64,000 nt of DNA, taken from a bacterium (GTDB taxonomy: Bacteria; JAMCPX01). Position 1 is the first letter of the stretch; the number at the start of each line of letters is the position of its first letter. Of this stretch, positions 52,721-63,108 are shown piece after piece. The position numbers and the translations under genes were made by a program. The stretch covers positions 73,265 to 137,264 of the forward strand of contig JAJYLN010000004.1 of the NCBI GenBank assembly GCA_021787665.1, in the 5' to 3' direction. Under the pieces are notes generated by a model. It had not been told where the DNA came from. It worked only from the letters and a program-made list of their open reading frames with translations, and did not search any database.

Positions 52721-55489
52721 TTATTTCAGTGGTATGAGCAGGGTCGCGATCGTCCCGGTCATATCGAGTCCGATATCCTGACCGCTCACCGTGGGTCTGC
52801 CGATGGGCACCTCGTAGCTGTCCGTTATCAGGGCGCTGCCGGCGTGATGACCAGCATAGTTCACCGTGACCTGCGCCGGTCCAGGTGTGAGCCTGAACAG
52901 CCTGAGCACGATCCCGCGCTGGTCCATCGACAGCTTCACGTCTGTGATCATCGCGTTGTCCGTGACGGACGCAAGGCTGTAGGCCGGCGGCAGTGTCCCT
53001 GTGTGGACCGAGGTTACCACGGCGGTGAGCGGTGCGCTGAACGCGTAGCCATCCTGCGTGAAGAAGTCGCCCCCCACATGCGGCATCAGCGCATACACGC
53101 TGGTGTGGACGTCCGGGTCGCTGCTGCATTGGCCCATAGCGGAGCAGCTTGCGAACGCATTCCGTACCAGTCCCATCAGGATACGGCCCGCGCTGTTGAA
53201 GGACCACATCTCGTTGCCCAGGTCGAACACCGCCATGCCGGTATCTCCCTGTGCCGGGTCAAGCAGGTCTACCCACTCGACCCCGGGCCAGAACTGCGGC
53301 GTGTACAGGGACGTAAACGGCCTCTGGATGATGCCGTACGGGATCGCCATCCTATCGATCCCATCGGTGATCGTCGTGCTGAACGCTGCAACGGAGGTCG
53401 TATTGTCCGGCACGGACATCGTCGTGGACAGGTCGATCCGCCGCAGGTCCGTGTACACGGTATAGGTGCGCGTGACTGTGCCGTACGGCCCCTGGGTCTG
53501 TACGGATATCGTGGTAAACAGGGGACCCTGTGCGGTCACTGTGTACGAAGAGGTCGTCTGGGACAGCGCGTATTCCCGCTGGAACACGCCCCCGGCAGCC
53601 GGCTCAGAGCCGATCTCCCAGGGGTCCCCGGTGTCATCGTAGTATACGATGTCGTTGGAAGGCCCGCTCAGCATCTCCCTCGAAGATGCGCTGTCCACAA
53701 GGGAGGTCATGGCGTAGCCGGCGTCCTTGCCCAGTACCAGTCTCTCGTACGGATTGGTAAGGATGACGTCGCCGATGGCATCCGTGGTCATACCCACCCC
53801 GCTGATAGGCGGAGAACTATGGGACACGGCCGTGTAGGTAGCGTAGCCCAGAGCAGGCACGCCGTCCGCATAGAACTCTACCGTTGCGTTCCTGAGGCTG
53901 CCGTCCGGAAAAGTCGCAGACGTGATGATCTGTGCTGTCACCGTGCTGCCGGACTGGTCAAGGATCCCTATACTCGTAGTACCGGGGCCCGTGAACGAGA
54001 GCTCTGCCTGTGCGAGATCTGTCCTTGCATAACCGGAGGGGTTGAACACTATGATAGGGTCCCCGCTGATACCGGAGGTGTCTATCTTTCCCGCGATGTA
54101 AGTGGTCGCGGACTGCTGGAGCAGGGTCGCACCGGTGAATGATGTCTGGAGCAGGGGGACCTGCTCGGTGTAGTACACCGAGTCGGCGCTCGTCCCGGGG
54201 ATGAAGTCGTGGTGGTCGGAGCGGAGGAACGGCTCCCAGACGTCGGTGAAGGTGCCCGCAGGGTAGGTATAGCCTGCGAGGGATGCTATCACGGAGTAGA
54301 GCTGTGCGGAGGTGAGTGCATAGGTCGTCTCCCGCGCGAGCTTCTTGAGCTTTGGTCTTGTGCCGTAGTAGCCGGTAAAGTACGGATTGAGGTCGACCGC
54401 GTAGGTTGGTAGCTTGTCCGTGTGAAAAGAAACGAGCTTCATGTAGTCCTCGAATGTCGCGAGAGTGATGTACACGCCAGTGGAGGTGAACATCGTGGCG
54501 TCCCATCCGGCAACCTGCTCCGGCAGATACTGGTCCGGGGGCATAAAGTCTTTGCCAACCGGAAGGAACATGTACCCGGTCGGCGATACAGGCTTCAACT
54601 GGCTAATAAGACCGCTGAGCACGCCGTTTATATATGCCTGGTTGGTCCCCCCTGAATAGAGCGCGTCTCCTTCGCCGTAGCTGCCGGGCACGAAGTGGGC
54701 GAGTACCGTGGCGCCTCCGGTACCTTTCCATACGAAATCTATGGAGCCTGTGCTGAAGAGAAGCGCTGCAAAGCTGTTGGGGGTCACGGGCGCAGAACCG
54801 AGCCATTGGCTCATACTCGAGTTCCCCGGGACCCTCGTAAAGCCCACATACTTATACCCGAGCGAGGCGAGGATGTCCGGCAGGCTCTGGGCGTGGCCAA
54901 AGCTGTCCGGCTGCCATGCCGTTACGGGCTTTATCCCTGCCAGATCACCCACCCACAGATTGCCGTAGAGCCAGTCCATAATGAGCGACTCCCCGGTAGG
55001 CAGGTTAGTGTCCGGACTCGTCATGCCTCCGCCCACGATCCGGAGGTGGCCGTTCTCCAGATATTTTATGATCCTGGCGTGATCCTCCGGGTGGACCTCC
55101 CAGTATTTTTGTAAGAACGCAATCTCGCATATCGAGTAATAGTAACCCGGGTAGGTATCGAGCATATCGAGCGCCTGTTTGATAATATCGTTAACGCTGT
55201 CGCCCAGATAGCCTTTGTAGAAGTAGCCGTCGAATGTCGTTCTCCAGTCTATGTCCCAGTGCGAGGACTGGCTGACGATCATGACCTGCTTCGCAGTCGT
55301 GGGTATCCCGAGGAGCGAGCGGATCTGGGGCTCGGTGTCCGCGGTCAGGATATTCGGCGCGCTGGCCCCCTTACCACCACAGGACGCGGCCATGCCTGCA
55401 AAGAGCAGTACTGGTACCAGGTAATATCTATAGATCATACCTTTTCTTCGTTTTCGGACAATTTGCGACACAGCACCCTCGCTATGCAT
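52721..55489 (-). CDS. Family 38 glycosidase (alpha-mannosidase-like) lipoprotein
   Basis: A 922-residue exported GH38-type enzyme. The signal ends at AASC; start is the ATG at 55489, which overlaps the receiver-gene stop, or the ATG at 55438 with a more usual signal. The catalytic domain has SSHWDIDW (usually HTHWDPEW, altered here), GHLRIVGGGMTSPDTNLPTGE and the nucleophile region AWQPDSFGHAQSLPDIL. A helical middle region (DHHDFIPGT) and large beta domains follow. It may trim mannose-like or related alpha-linked sugars. With the two GH5 lipoproteins it suggests a glycan-degrading surface set. Confidence 0.88.
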   Translation of the reverse strand: MHSEGAVSQIVRKRRKGMIYRYYLVPVLLFAGMAASCGGKGASAPNILTADTEPQIRSLLGIPTTAKQVMIVSQSSHWDIDWRTTFDGYFYKGYLGDSVNDIIKQALDMLDTYPGYYYSICEIAFLQKYWEVHPEDHARIIKYLENGHLRIVGGGMTSPDTNLPTGESLIMDWLYGNLWVGDLAGIKPVTAWQPDSFGHAQSLPDILASLGYKYVGFTRVPGNSSMSQWLGSAPVTPNSFAALLFSTGSIDFVWKGTGGATVLAHFVPGSYGEGDALYSGGTNQAYINGVLSGLISQLKPVSPTGYMFLPVGKDFMPPDQYLPEQVAGWDATMFTSTGVYITLATFEDYMKLVSFHTDKLPTYAVDLNPYFTGYYGTRPKLKKLARETTYALTSAQLYSVIASLAGYTYPAGTFTDVWEPFLRSDHHDFIPGTSADSVYYTEQVPLLQTSFTGATLLQQSATTYIAGKIDTSGISGDPIIVFNPSGYARTDLAQAELSFTGPGTTSIGILDQSGSTVTAQIITSATFPDGSLRNATVEFYADGVPALGYATYTAVSHSSPPISGVGMTTDAIGDVILTNPYERLVLGKDAGYAMTSLVDSASSREMLSGPSNDIVYYDDTGDPWEIGSEPAAGGVFQREYALSQTTSSYTVTAQGPLFTTISVQTQGPYGTVTRTYTVYTDLRRIDLSTTMSVPDNTTSVAAFSTTITDGIDRMAIPYGIIQRPFTSLYTPQFWPGVEWVDLLDPAQGDTGMAVFDLGNEMWSFNSAGRILMGLVRNAFASCSAMGQCSSDPDVHTSVYALMPHVGGDFFTQDGYAFSAPLTAVVTSVHTGTLPPAYSLASVTDNAMITDVKLSMDQRGIVLRLFRLTPGPAQVTVNYAGHHAGSALITDSYEVPIGRPTVSGQDIGLDMTGTIATLLIPLK

Positions 55490-55850
55490 CTTTCGTGACG
55501 ATGTCCAGCAGTTGCCTGCTGTTCACGGGCTTCGTCATAAAATAATCGCATCCGCTATTGATGGCCCGCGCCTTGTCCTCCGGCCTGCCGTGCGAAGTTA
55601 TGATGACGACCTTGATGTGCTTCAGATCGCTGTTGCTTTTGATGAACCGGCATATGGCATCGCCGTTCATCTCCGGCATGACGAGGTCGAGCAGCGCAAC
55701 CCTGGGACGAAGGAGCTGGATCTTCTTCAGCGCTTCGGTGCCGGTTTTCGCCTTGATAATCTCGTAGCCCGTCTTCTTCAAAAGGATCTCCTCGAGCATA
55801 AGCACGGTGTCCATATCGTCTGCTATCACGAGCTTTTCTCTTTCCACCAT
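55482..55850 (-). CDS. Single-domain response-regulator receiver protein
   Basis: 122 residues, receiver only. The phosphoacceptor Asp lies in LLDLVMPEMNG, with the acid pair ADDMD near the N-terminus, Thr in VIITSHG and Lys in TKPVNSRQ. There is no output domain, so it acts by protein contact like CheY or as a relay. A GGAGGA site lies before the ATG. The stop overlaps the GH38 start, which implies the two are linked. No kinase is nearby. Confidence 0.92.
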   Translation of the reverse strand: MVEREKLVIADDMDTVLMLEEILLKKTGYEIIKAKTGTEALKKIQLLRPRVALLDLVMPEMNGDAICRFIKSNSDLKHIKVVIITSHGRPEDKARAINSGCDYFMTKPVNSRQLLDIVTKDA

Positions 55851-56130
55851 ACATCCTCCGGATGGAGGCGACGTTAGTATATTTCCCTCCGTCCTGCAAC
55901 AGCTTTCTGCGGATCAAGGAAAAGGCGCTTCAGGGGTGAGGTGCCGGTTTACATAAATAGAGACAGAGTTTTCATCGAAGAAGGGGGCAGTCGCGAGTAA
56001 CAGAGTTTCCCACGATAAGGATGGATTCCCCTCTTGACAGGTGTATTTTAAAACAAAGAGATCACTATAAAAAACAGGGCGGTACGTACGCCCAGCTATT
56101 GTAATTTATTGTTTTATTGCATTTAAGATT

Positions 56131-56589
56131 TTATTCACCGCTATAAGGCAATACCGGATTTCCGTATGGAAAATATTGTGGATTCGGTGCTACACCATCA
56201 ACTTTGGTTACGGTAGGTGCGCCGCCAGCACATACTACCCATACATTCCCAGAATGATCTATAGCTATATAATCATCAGGGCTATCACCACCTCTGAGAG
56301 AACTGACGATATCATAAAATGTATTAATTATTGAACCTGATGAACTTAGCTCAATAAGATTACCAAAGTCTAATACCCATACATTGCCATTTGTGTCTAT
56401 AGCTACCGATAACAGATAATCACCCAATGAAGTACCGCTTGTCACTGAGTATATCCCAAGGATTACACCATTTGGACTCAGCTTAGATATCGTATTGCCA
56501 TTTTTACCAGCTACCCACACATTACCAGAAGGATCTATAGCAATACTTCTCGGCATATTGGATACTGTGAAGGAACAAATAGGTGTCAT
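56131..56589 (-). pseudogene. NHL-repeat propeller fragment (C-terminal part)
   Basis: A 152-residue frame with three NHL-like units (SIAIDPSGNVWVAGKNGNTISKLSPNG; SVAIDTNGNVWVLDF; IAIDHSGNVWVV) and the ending VAPNPQYFPYGNPVLPYSG, matching the end of the short NHL lipoprotein at 42166. No signal peptide or start-like N-terminus; its ATG overlaps the stop of the transposase remnant upstream (ATGA). It is probably a piece left by recombination. It is noticeably AT-richer than its surroundings. Confidence 0.7.
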
Positions 56590-56917
56590 GTTTTGACATA
56601 TGACTCTAAGGCCGTGATGGCGGTTGCCAAGCTCTTGTTCGCCGCGAGTTCAGCTTCGAATCGCACCAACACCTTGCGCAATGCACTGTAGTGCATCCCT
56701 CCAAATATCTTACCTGCTTCCCGATTGCTCAGATGGGTGTATTTGTACACCAAATACATCGCAGTCCTCCGAGGTAGGTTAGCCCTCAGGTTCCTGTTAT
56801 AAATAGAGTCCTGGCCAACACCGTCAGGTATGCATCCTTGTCTACCAGAATCGCTTTGTACCTACCCCGGAATAGGTGCCCAATCGGGTCATGACACCGA
56901 TTAAAATACAACCACCC
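56586..56917 (-). pseudogene. REP-associated tyrosine transposase remnant, C-terminal
   Basis: One frame gives YFNRCHDPIGHLFRGRYKAI then LVDKDAYL, the RAYT segment after the HUH region; after a frameshift near 56790 another gives RRTAMYLVYKYTHLSNREAG then KIFGGMHYSALRKVL, the C-terminal DnaA-like helix-turn-helix, ending at 56586. The catalytic N-terminal half is absent. It abuts the NHL fragment. Different RAYT pieces remain at 50.9 and 62.9 kb. Confidence 0.75.
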
Positions 56918-57011
56918 TTATGTCTTACCAAATCAAAAGTCAAACCGTATAGAACTCTACAAGTTAAACGGGGGTTGTCTTCTGCAGGAGAAGGAATCCG
57001 GAAAGGGGCAC

Positions 57012-57040
57012 AAAAAGAGGGCGGTCGGATGACCGCCCTC
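57012..57040 (-). terminator. groEL terminator
   Basis: Perfect ten-pair stem GAGGGCGGTC/GACCGCCCTC (57017-57040, loop of four) followed on the minus strand by TTTTTG, 33 bases after the groEL stop. Confidence 0.92.
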
Positions 57041-57072
57041 GATTTCGAACAAAGTTGTGTATTTGTTGTGCC

Positions 57073-58725
<1,653 letters not shown>

Positions 58726-58743
58726 TTATATTATTATTTCATC

Positions 58744-58806
58744 GGCACAGGGATAGCCCTGCCCGTACAATTAATTAAAATATAAGCTATAGTTGTATGT
58801 TATCAA
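58744..58806 (-). promoter_or_regulatory. groEL promoter and leader hairpin
   Basis: TTGATA (58801-58806), 16-base spacer, TATATT (58779-58784) in a standard sigma70 arrangement, with start near 58772. In the leader GGCAGGG/CCCTGTGCC (58744-58764) folds into a hairpin with loop CTAT. No heat-shock sigma32-type -10 (CCCCAT) was seen. Confidence 0.6.
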
Positions 58807-58819
58807 GAGATAGTATCGA

Positions 58820-59848
58820 TCAGTCAAGTAAACCGACGACAAGGACGTCCCTGCCAGGCGCAAAAACGAAGTGTATGACCCCGTCCTTGCCCTCCGCACC
58901 CCGGGGCGGGTTCGCGTCCCATGTGGCTCTCCTGCACGCGGCCATTGCCATACGGTCCCATGCCGCAGAGCCGGAGGACCTCAGCAGCTTCACGGATATC
59001 AGATTGCCCGTTTTGTCCATGTTGGCCTCGACGTACGCATGGCTGTCGATACTGTTTATCTCGTCCGCAGTCATGTCGCTGTTGCGTATGTCGAACACGA
59101 ACTGATCGAATATCCTGTACGCGACCCGCCGTACAAAGCCGGCATAAACGAAGCTTTTCGTGTTCAGGAGCGTAACGTCGCCTTCCCTGAGTCCCGGCAG
59201 GTAATTGTTGTCCCCTATGCCCGGGATCGATCTCATCCGCGAGTACGACGGCAGTAATGAGTTCAGGGCGAGCTCTTTGTTGCTTCCTGACCCGGCACCG
59301 CCACGGGTACCCGCGGCGTTCTCTCTGCGCATCGGGGACACCCGGCCGGTGTCCGCGGCAAGCCCTTCCCGGCCAGTCAGGGGTGTGGGCTGGGGTGGGA
59401 CCTGCGCAACGCTGCCTCTGCTGCCGGCAGGGACCTGCGGCTTCGCAGCGATAGCGAGCGATTCCCTGCTGTCGGTCCCGTAGCCGCCGCCCTTGTGCCT
59501 GCTGACCATCTCTTCTTTTACGCGCTGCGACCAGTTCGAAAGGTAAGCGGCCTTTTTCGGCTCCCTCTGGGCGAGCGGCCTGGGTATGTCGACAATCTGG
59601 TTCTTGATAACGAGCTTTCGCCGGGCACGCTGTTTCCTCACCTTTCTTTCCCGCTCCTGCGCCGGTCGCGCAGCTTTTGCCGCATGGTCAGGCACAGCCC
59701 TGCTGAGCTCGATGTAGTTTTCCGGCTGCCGGGAAGCGCGGGGCATATGCAGGGCATTGGCCCTGAGCGCATAGAGGAATGCGATGTGCAGCAGGGCTGA
59801 GAATACAAGGGCTACCTCAAGATTTTTTACACTGTCCCGTTGCATCAT
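58820..59848 (-). CDS. TonB-like energy-transducing protein
   Basis: 342 residues from the ATG at 59848 (MMQRDSVKNLEVALVFSALLHIAFLYAL). One N-terminal membrane helix (about 12-28) is followed by a long basic, Pro/Arg/Gln-rich periplasmic linker and a C-terminal domain with YVEANMDKTGNLISVKLLRSSG then DRMAMAACRRATWDANPP, the TonB-C layout. No exbB/exbD or receptor is adjacent. Length is somewhat above E. coli TonB. It has no ribosome site, and TTGAAG-N16-TACAAT ends five bases before the ATG, consistent with a leaderless start. Confidence 0.8.
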   Translation of the reverse strand: MMQRDSVKNLEVALVFSALLHIAFLYALRANALHMPRASRQPENYIELSRAVPDHAAKAARPAQERERKVRKQRARRKLVIKNQIVDIPRPLAQREPKKAAYLSNWSQRVKEEMVSRHKGGGYGTDSRESLAIAAKPQVPAGSRGSVAQVPPQPTPLTGREGLAADTGRVSPMRRENAAGTRGGAGSGSNKELALNSLLPSYSRMRSIPGIGDNNYLPGLREGDVTLLNTKSFVYAGFVRRVAYRIFDQFVFDIRNSDMTADEINSIDSHAYVEANMDKTGNLISVKLLRSSGSAAWDRMAMAACRRATWDANPPRGAEGKDGVIHFVFAPGRDVLVVGLLD

Positions 59849-59852
59849 TATT

Positions 59853-59880
59853 ATTGTATACCCGAACGATAAAACTTCAA
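59853..59880 (-). promoter_or_regulatory. Promoter of the TonB-like gene, adjoining its ATG
   Basis: TTGAAG (59875-59880), 16-base spacer, TACAAT (59853-59858). The expected start (about 59846) falls on the ATGATG at 59848-59843. Confidence 0.6.
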
Positions 59881-59908
59881 GAGAGACACCGGCACCGTGC
59901 CTTGGGGG

Positions 59909-59926
59909 AGGGCGCACGCGCGCCCT
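59909..59926 (-). terminator. Hairpin after the acyl-CoA synthetase gene
   Basis: AGGGCGC/GCGCCCT with a four-base loop, seven bases beyond the stop at 59933; no T-tract. It may be a weak terminator. Confidence 0.4.
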
Positions 59927-59932
59927 GAACAG

Positions 59933-61498
59933 CTATTTCTTTGCCGCAAATTGTTTCGAGAGGTCGATGCCATGCTCCCGGGCATACCGCTCGACGATCT
60001 TGTTCTTCTGTATCTTCCCGGTGGCCGTCTTCGGGAACGCATCCTGAAGAACGAACTTCTTTGGAATCTTATAGTCGGCGACCTTCTCCTTCAGAAAAGC
60101 GATGAGTTCCTGTTCCTGGATCTGCATGCCCTGCTTCGGCACGACAAACCCGAACACCTCCTCGCCCCACTTGGGGTCCGGTATGCCGACGACCGCAGCG
60201 TCCTGTACACCGGGGTGTCTGTACAGCACCTCTTCAATCTCTTTGGGATAGATGTTCTCGCCCCCGCGGATAATCATTTCTTTCTTTCTGCCGATGATGT
60301 AGAAGTACCCCTCCTCGTCGACATACCCGATGTCGCCGGTGTGCAGCCAGCCGTCTTTTATGGCCACAGCGGTCGCCTCCTGGTTCTTGTAGTACCCAGT
60401 CATGACGACGTCACCCCTGATGCAAATCTCGCCGATCTCGCCCTGCCGGAGCTCGCGGTTGCTGTCATCGAGGATGCGTGCCTCCTGGCCGTCGAGCGGC
60501 CTGCCAATGGAGCCGATCTTCCGTTTGCCCTTCAGGGGGTTGATGATACTTGCGCAGGTCGCCTCGGACAGGCCGTAGCCTTCCAGTATAAATGCCTTAT
60601 ACTTCTTCTCGAAGGTCGTAAACACCTCCACGGGCATGGGTGCAGCACCGCATATGACGAAGCGAAGGGATGAGAGGTCGTACTTCTCTGCGTCCGGCAG
60701 GCTGTTGAGGATGGCATAGACGGTCGGGACGCCACTGAAGGTCGAAGGCCGGTAGCGGTCTATTGCCGGGAGGAAGTCCCTGGGAGAGAATCCTTCCATC
60801 AGGACGAAGCTCGCGCCGGCGTACATCGGCGACACCACCGTGACTACCTGGGCGTTGCAGTGAAACAGCGGGAGTATCAGCATCGCCCTGTCTTGATCCG
60901 TAAATGCCGCTGCCCCGGCTATCTGGTGGGCGTTCGCTATATAGTTGTGGTGGGTGTCTATGACGCCCTTGGGATAACCCGTCGTGCCGGAGGTGTAAAT
61001 GAGCGACGCATAGTCATTCCCGTCGACGTCCACGCCCGGCATAGATGCGTCCCCGGACACGACCCGCTCGAATGGCATGATGCCGGCAGTGTCCTTGGGG
61101 TCGATAACAACGATGTGCTTCAACAGGGGCATTGCGCCCCGGCGGCCGGTCAGGGCATCCTGGAACGCACCTGTCGTTATAATCAGGGAAGCCTCGGAGT
61201 TATTCACGATGTACTGCACCTCGTCCGGCTTGAACTGGACATTGATGGGCACCATCACGGCCCCTATCTTCATCAGCCCGAACCACGCATAGATGAATTC
61301 CGGCCTGTTTGGTATCAGCAGCGTCACCCGGTCCCCTTTCCTGATGCCGAGCGACAGCAGCCCGTTGCCTATTCTGTTCGAGATGTCGTCGAGCTCCCGG
61401 TAAGTCTTCGTGGTATCACGGTAGTACATGAACACTTTGTCCGGCATCGCCTGTGCCTGCCCGGCAATAAGTTCCTGTACGGTCTTGAATTTATACAT
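59933..61498 (-). CDS. Fatty-acyl-CoA synthetase (AMP-forming)
   Basis: 521 residues of the adenylate-forming family: IYTSGTTGYPKGVIDTH, YGLSEATCASI, GWLHTGDIGYVDEEGY, GRKKEMIIRGGENIYPKEIE, and the catalytic Lys in KTATGKIQKNKI. FAFINVQFKP-type membrane-associated N-terminus (residues 1-60 normal). It resembles long/medium-chain fatty-acid ligases (FadD). A GAGGGG site lies before the ATG. It reads towards the TonB-like gene and lies 62 bases after the MGL-like gene. Confidence 0.92.
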   Translation of the reverse strand: MYKFKTVQELIAGQAQAMPDKVFMYYRDTTKTYRELDDISNRIGNGLLSLGIRKGDRVTLLIPNRPEFIYAWFGLMKIGAVMVPINVQFKPDEVQYIVNNSEASLIITTGAFQDALTGRRGAMPLLKHIVVIDPKDTAGIMPFERVVSGDASMPGVDVDGNDYASLIYTSGTTGYPKGVIDTHHNYIANAHQIAGAAAFTDQDRAMLILPLFHCNAQVVTVVSPMYAGASFVLMEGFSPRDFLPAIDRYRPSTFSGVPTVYAILNSLPDAEKYDLSSLRFVICGAAPMPVEVFTTFEKKYKAFILEGYGLSEATCASIINPLKGKRKIGSIGRPLDGQEARILDDSNRELRQGEIGEICIRGDVVMTGYYKNQEATAVAIKDGWLHTGDIGYVDEEGYFYIIGRKKEMIIRGGENIYPKEIEEVLYRHPGVQDAAVVGIPDPKWGEEVFGFVVPKQGMQIQEQELIAFLKEKVADYKIPKKFVLQDAFPKTATGKIQKNKIVERYAREHGIDLSKQFAAKK

Positions 61499-61560
61499 GA
61501 TCCCCTCTCTACCCTTTTATAGAGACCGTCGGCCATGCGCGGCCTTCAATCTCAAATCTG

Positions 61561-62391
61561 CTACCCTGTGGTCCGCGTATGTGTGCGGAGCCACTCCCGC
61601 ACATCGGAGAGCGGCTTCTGCTTGTCGATTTCGTTAAAGACCTCATGATACGAGCCCTCGTAGGACCTGTACGTCTTGTCTTTTGACCCCGCACGCTCAT
61701 AGAACTGCCGGGATGCCTGGGGGCTCGTCAGGGCATCGTCACGACCGTGCATGATAAGGCATGGCAGCGTGAGCCGGGGAGCTCCCGCATTCGTGTCCTC
61801 CATCGCCTTCATCATCTCGACATACCACCGCGCGCTGACCTTCGCGTGGACCAGGGGATCAACGTTATAGGCTTCAACAACGGCCCTGTCGTGCGACAGC
61901 ATCGAAGTATCTATCTCGTTGTTCATGGACAGGCCGGGCACGAGATTGGCGACGAGCCTGCCAATCGCGTCTTTTATGCGGGGCACCTTGACGTTTACGC
62001 CGAGCAGGGGGCCTGACGCCACCACCCCGGAAAGTCCGCCCGGCCTGTACAGGGCATACCGCAGCGCGATCAGCCCGCCCATGCTGTGGCCGAGCAGGAA
62101 CGACCTGCCCTTTACCATGGGCCGCGCCTCCTTTCTGAGGGCGTCGACGTCGTCGAGGTACTCGTCGAAGCGCATGACATGCCCCCGCTTCCCGCCGGAT
62201 TTGCCATGGCCCCTCAGATCCAGCAGGAACAGGTCATAGTCCTTCAGGGCTCCCGTCACATTCCCGTACCTGCCCAGGTGCTCCCCCAGGCCGTGGAGGA
62301 TGAAGACGGACGCCTGCGGCTCGTCTGCGAGCAGGCACCGGTAAAATAGCCGGGTGCCGTCGACGGCGGTAATATATCCTTCTTTGCCCAT
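61561..62391 (-). CDS. Monoacylglycerol-lipase-like alpha/beta hydrolase
   Basis: 276 residues from the ATG at 62391 (MGKEGYITAVDGTRLF). It matches serine aminopeptidase S33/MGL: HGLGEHLGRYG, DLRGHGKSGGKRGHV, elbow GHSMGGLIALR, acid in HGRDDALTSP and His in YEGSYHEVFNE. The frame continues upstream through the NHL fragment without a stop, but the fusion is probably incidental: TTGAAC-N17-TATAAG (62401-62429) ends ten bases before the ATG, there is no ribosome site, and family similarity begins at the ATG. It probably supplies fatty acids to the synthetase next to it. Confidence 0.9.
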   Translation of the reverse strand: MGKEGYITAVDGTRLFYRCLLADEPQASVFILHGLGEHLGRYGNVTGALKDYDLFLLDLRGHGKSGGKRGHVMRFDEYLDDVDALRKEARPMVKGRSFLLGHSMGGLIALRYALYRPGGLSGVVASGPLLGVNVKVPRIKDAIGRLVANLVPGLSMNNEIDTSMLSHDRAVVEAYNVDPLVHAKVSARWYVEMMKAMEDTNAGAPRLTLPCLIMHGRDDALTSPQASRQFYERAGSKDKTYRSYEGSYHEVFNEIDKQKPLSDVREWLRTHTRTTG

Positions 62392-62841
62392 ATCTCTATG
62401 CTTATACAATAAAAAGGACACGGGTTCAAGTATCTGTGCGGGCAATGTGATACCCATTGCTATACCACTGGGCCACGGCCCCACTGGATAAGTCCCAATT
62501 AATGACCCGGTAGATGTCAATTCCGTTACAGTATAGTCCATGCTGTTAACAACCCTAACATTCCCGCTTGTATCTATCGCTATACTCAAGGCGCCATTCC
62601 CTACCGTATATTTACCGATAATAGAGCCGGTCGGGCTGAGCTTGATTACGTAGTTGCCGGAAAAGTTCGTGATCCATAAATTCCCATCTTTGTCTATAGC
62701 TATAGCAGACGGATTGACCGTCGAACGATTACCTATCACATAATTGCCAATAATAGAGCCAGTGGAGGTCAAGGCAGTTACATAGCCCACTCAGTAACCC
62801 ATCCATTATTATTGGCATCTATTGCTATCGCTACAGGCTGC
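62392..62841 (-). pseudogene. NHL-repeat propeller fragment (internal part)
   Basis: About four NHL units without a start or signal: PVAIAIDANNNGWVTE (then a stop/frameshift near 62792), AIAIDKDGNLWITN, SIAIDTSGNVRVVN, then VTELTSTGSLIGTYPVGPWPSGIA, after which the reading frame runs into the downstream hydrolase. The 5' side is joined to a transposase remnant. The MGL promoter (62401-62429) lies within its 3' end. Confidence 0.7.
62401..62429 (-). promoter_or_regulatory. Promoter of the MGL-like gene
   Basis: TTGAAC (62424-62429), 17-base spacer, TATAAG (62401-62406). The expected start (about 62394) is three bases before the ATG at 62391. Confidence 0.55.
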
Positions 62842-63015
62842 TCAGGTCAAGATGTAGCAATGAACAAGGCAGTGGTATTTCTCTATCGCTTGGGCTATGT
62901 ATTCTTTGAACTTCTGGTAATCGGCATCGGTAAAATATATCTTATTGCGCTCATTACCCCGTATGCGGATATGGTAGAGCGCGCCTTTATAGGCGAATCT
63001 CAATGGTCGTACCAT
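62842..63015 (-). pseudogene. REP-associated tyrosine transposase remnant, N-terminal 57 residues
   Basis: From the ATG at 63015, with a good AAAGGAG site, the frame reads MVRPLRFAYKGALYHIRIRG then NERNKIYFTDADYQKFKEY and, near the end, YHCLVHCYILT, then a stop at 62842. This is the RAYT/Y1 N-terminus, cut just before the HUH motif and joined to an NHL fragment. The start region is well preserved, so translation could still occur. It shares KxxYxxD-type words with the remnant at 50.9 kb. Confidence 0.8.
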
Positions 63016-63108
63016 ACCTCAACTCCTTTCGAAACGTTTCTCTCACGGTACACCAACCAATGTCCTGTGTCAAGGGCTGACCCCTTTTGTCCCTCGTGTC
63101 GTTTGACA

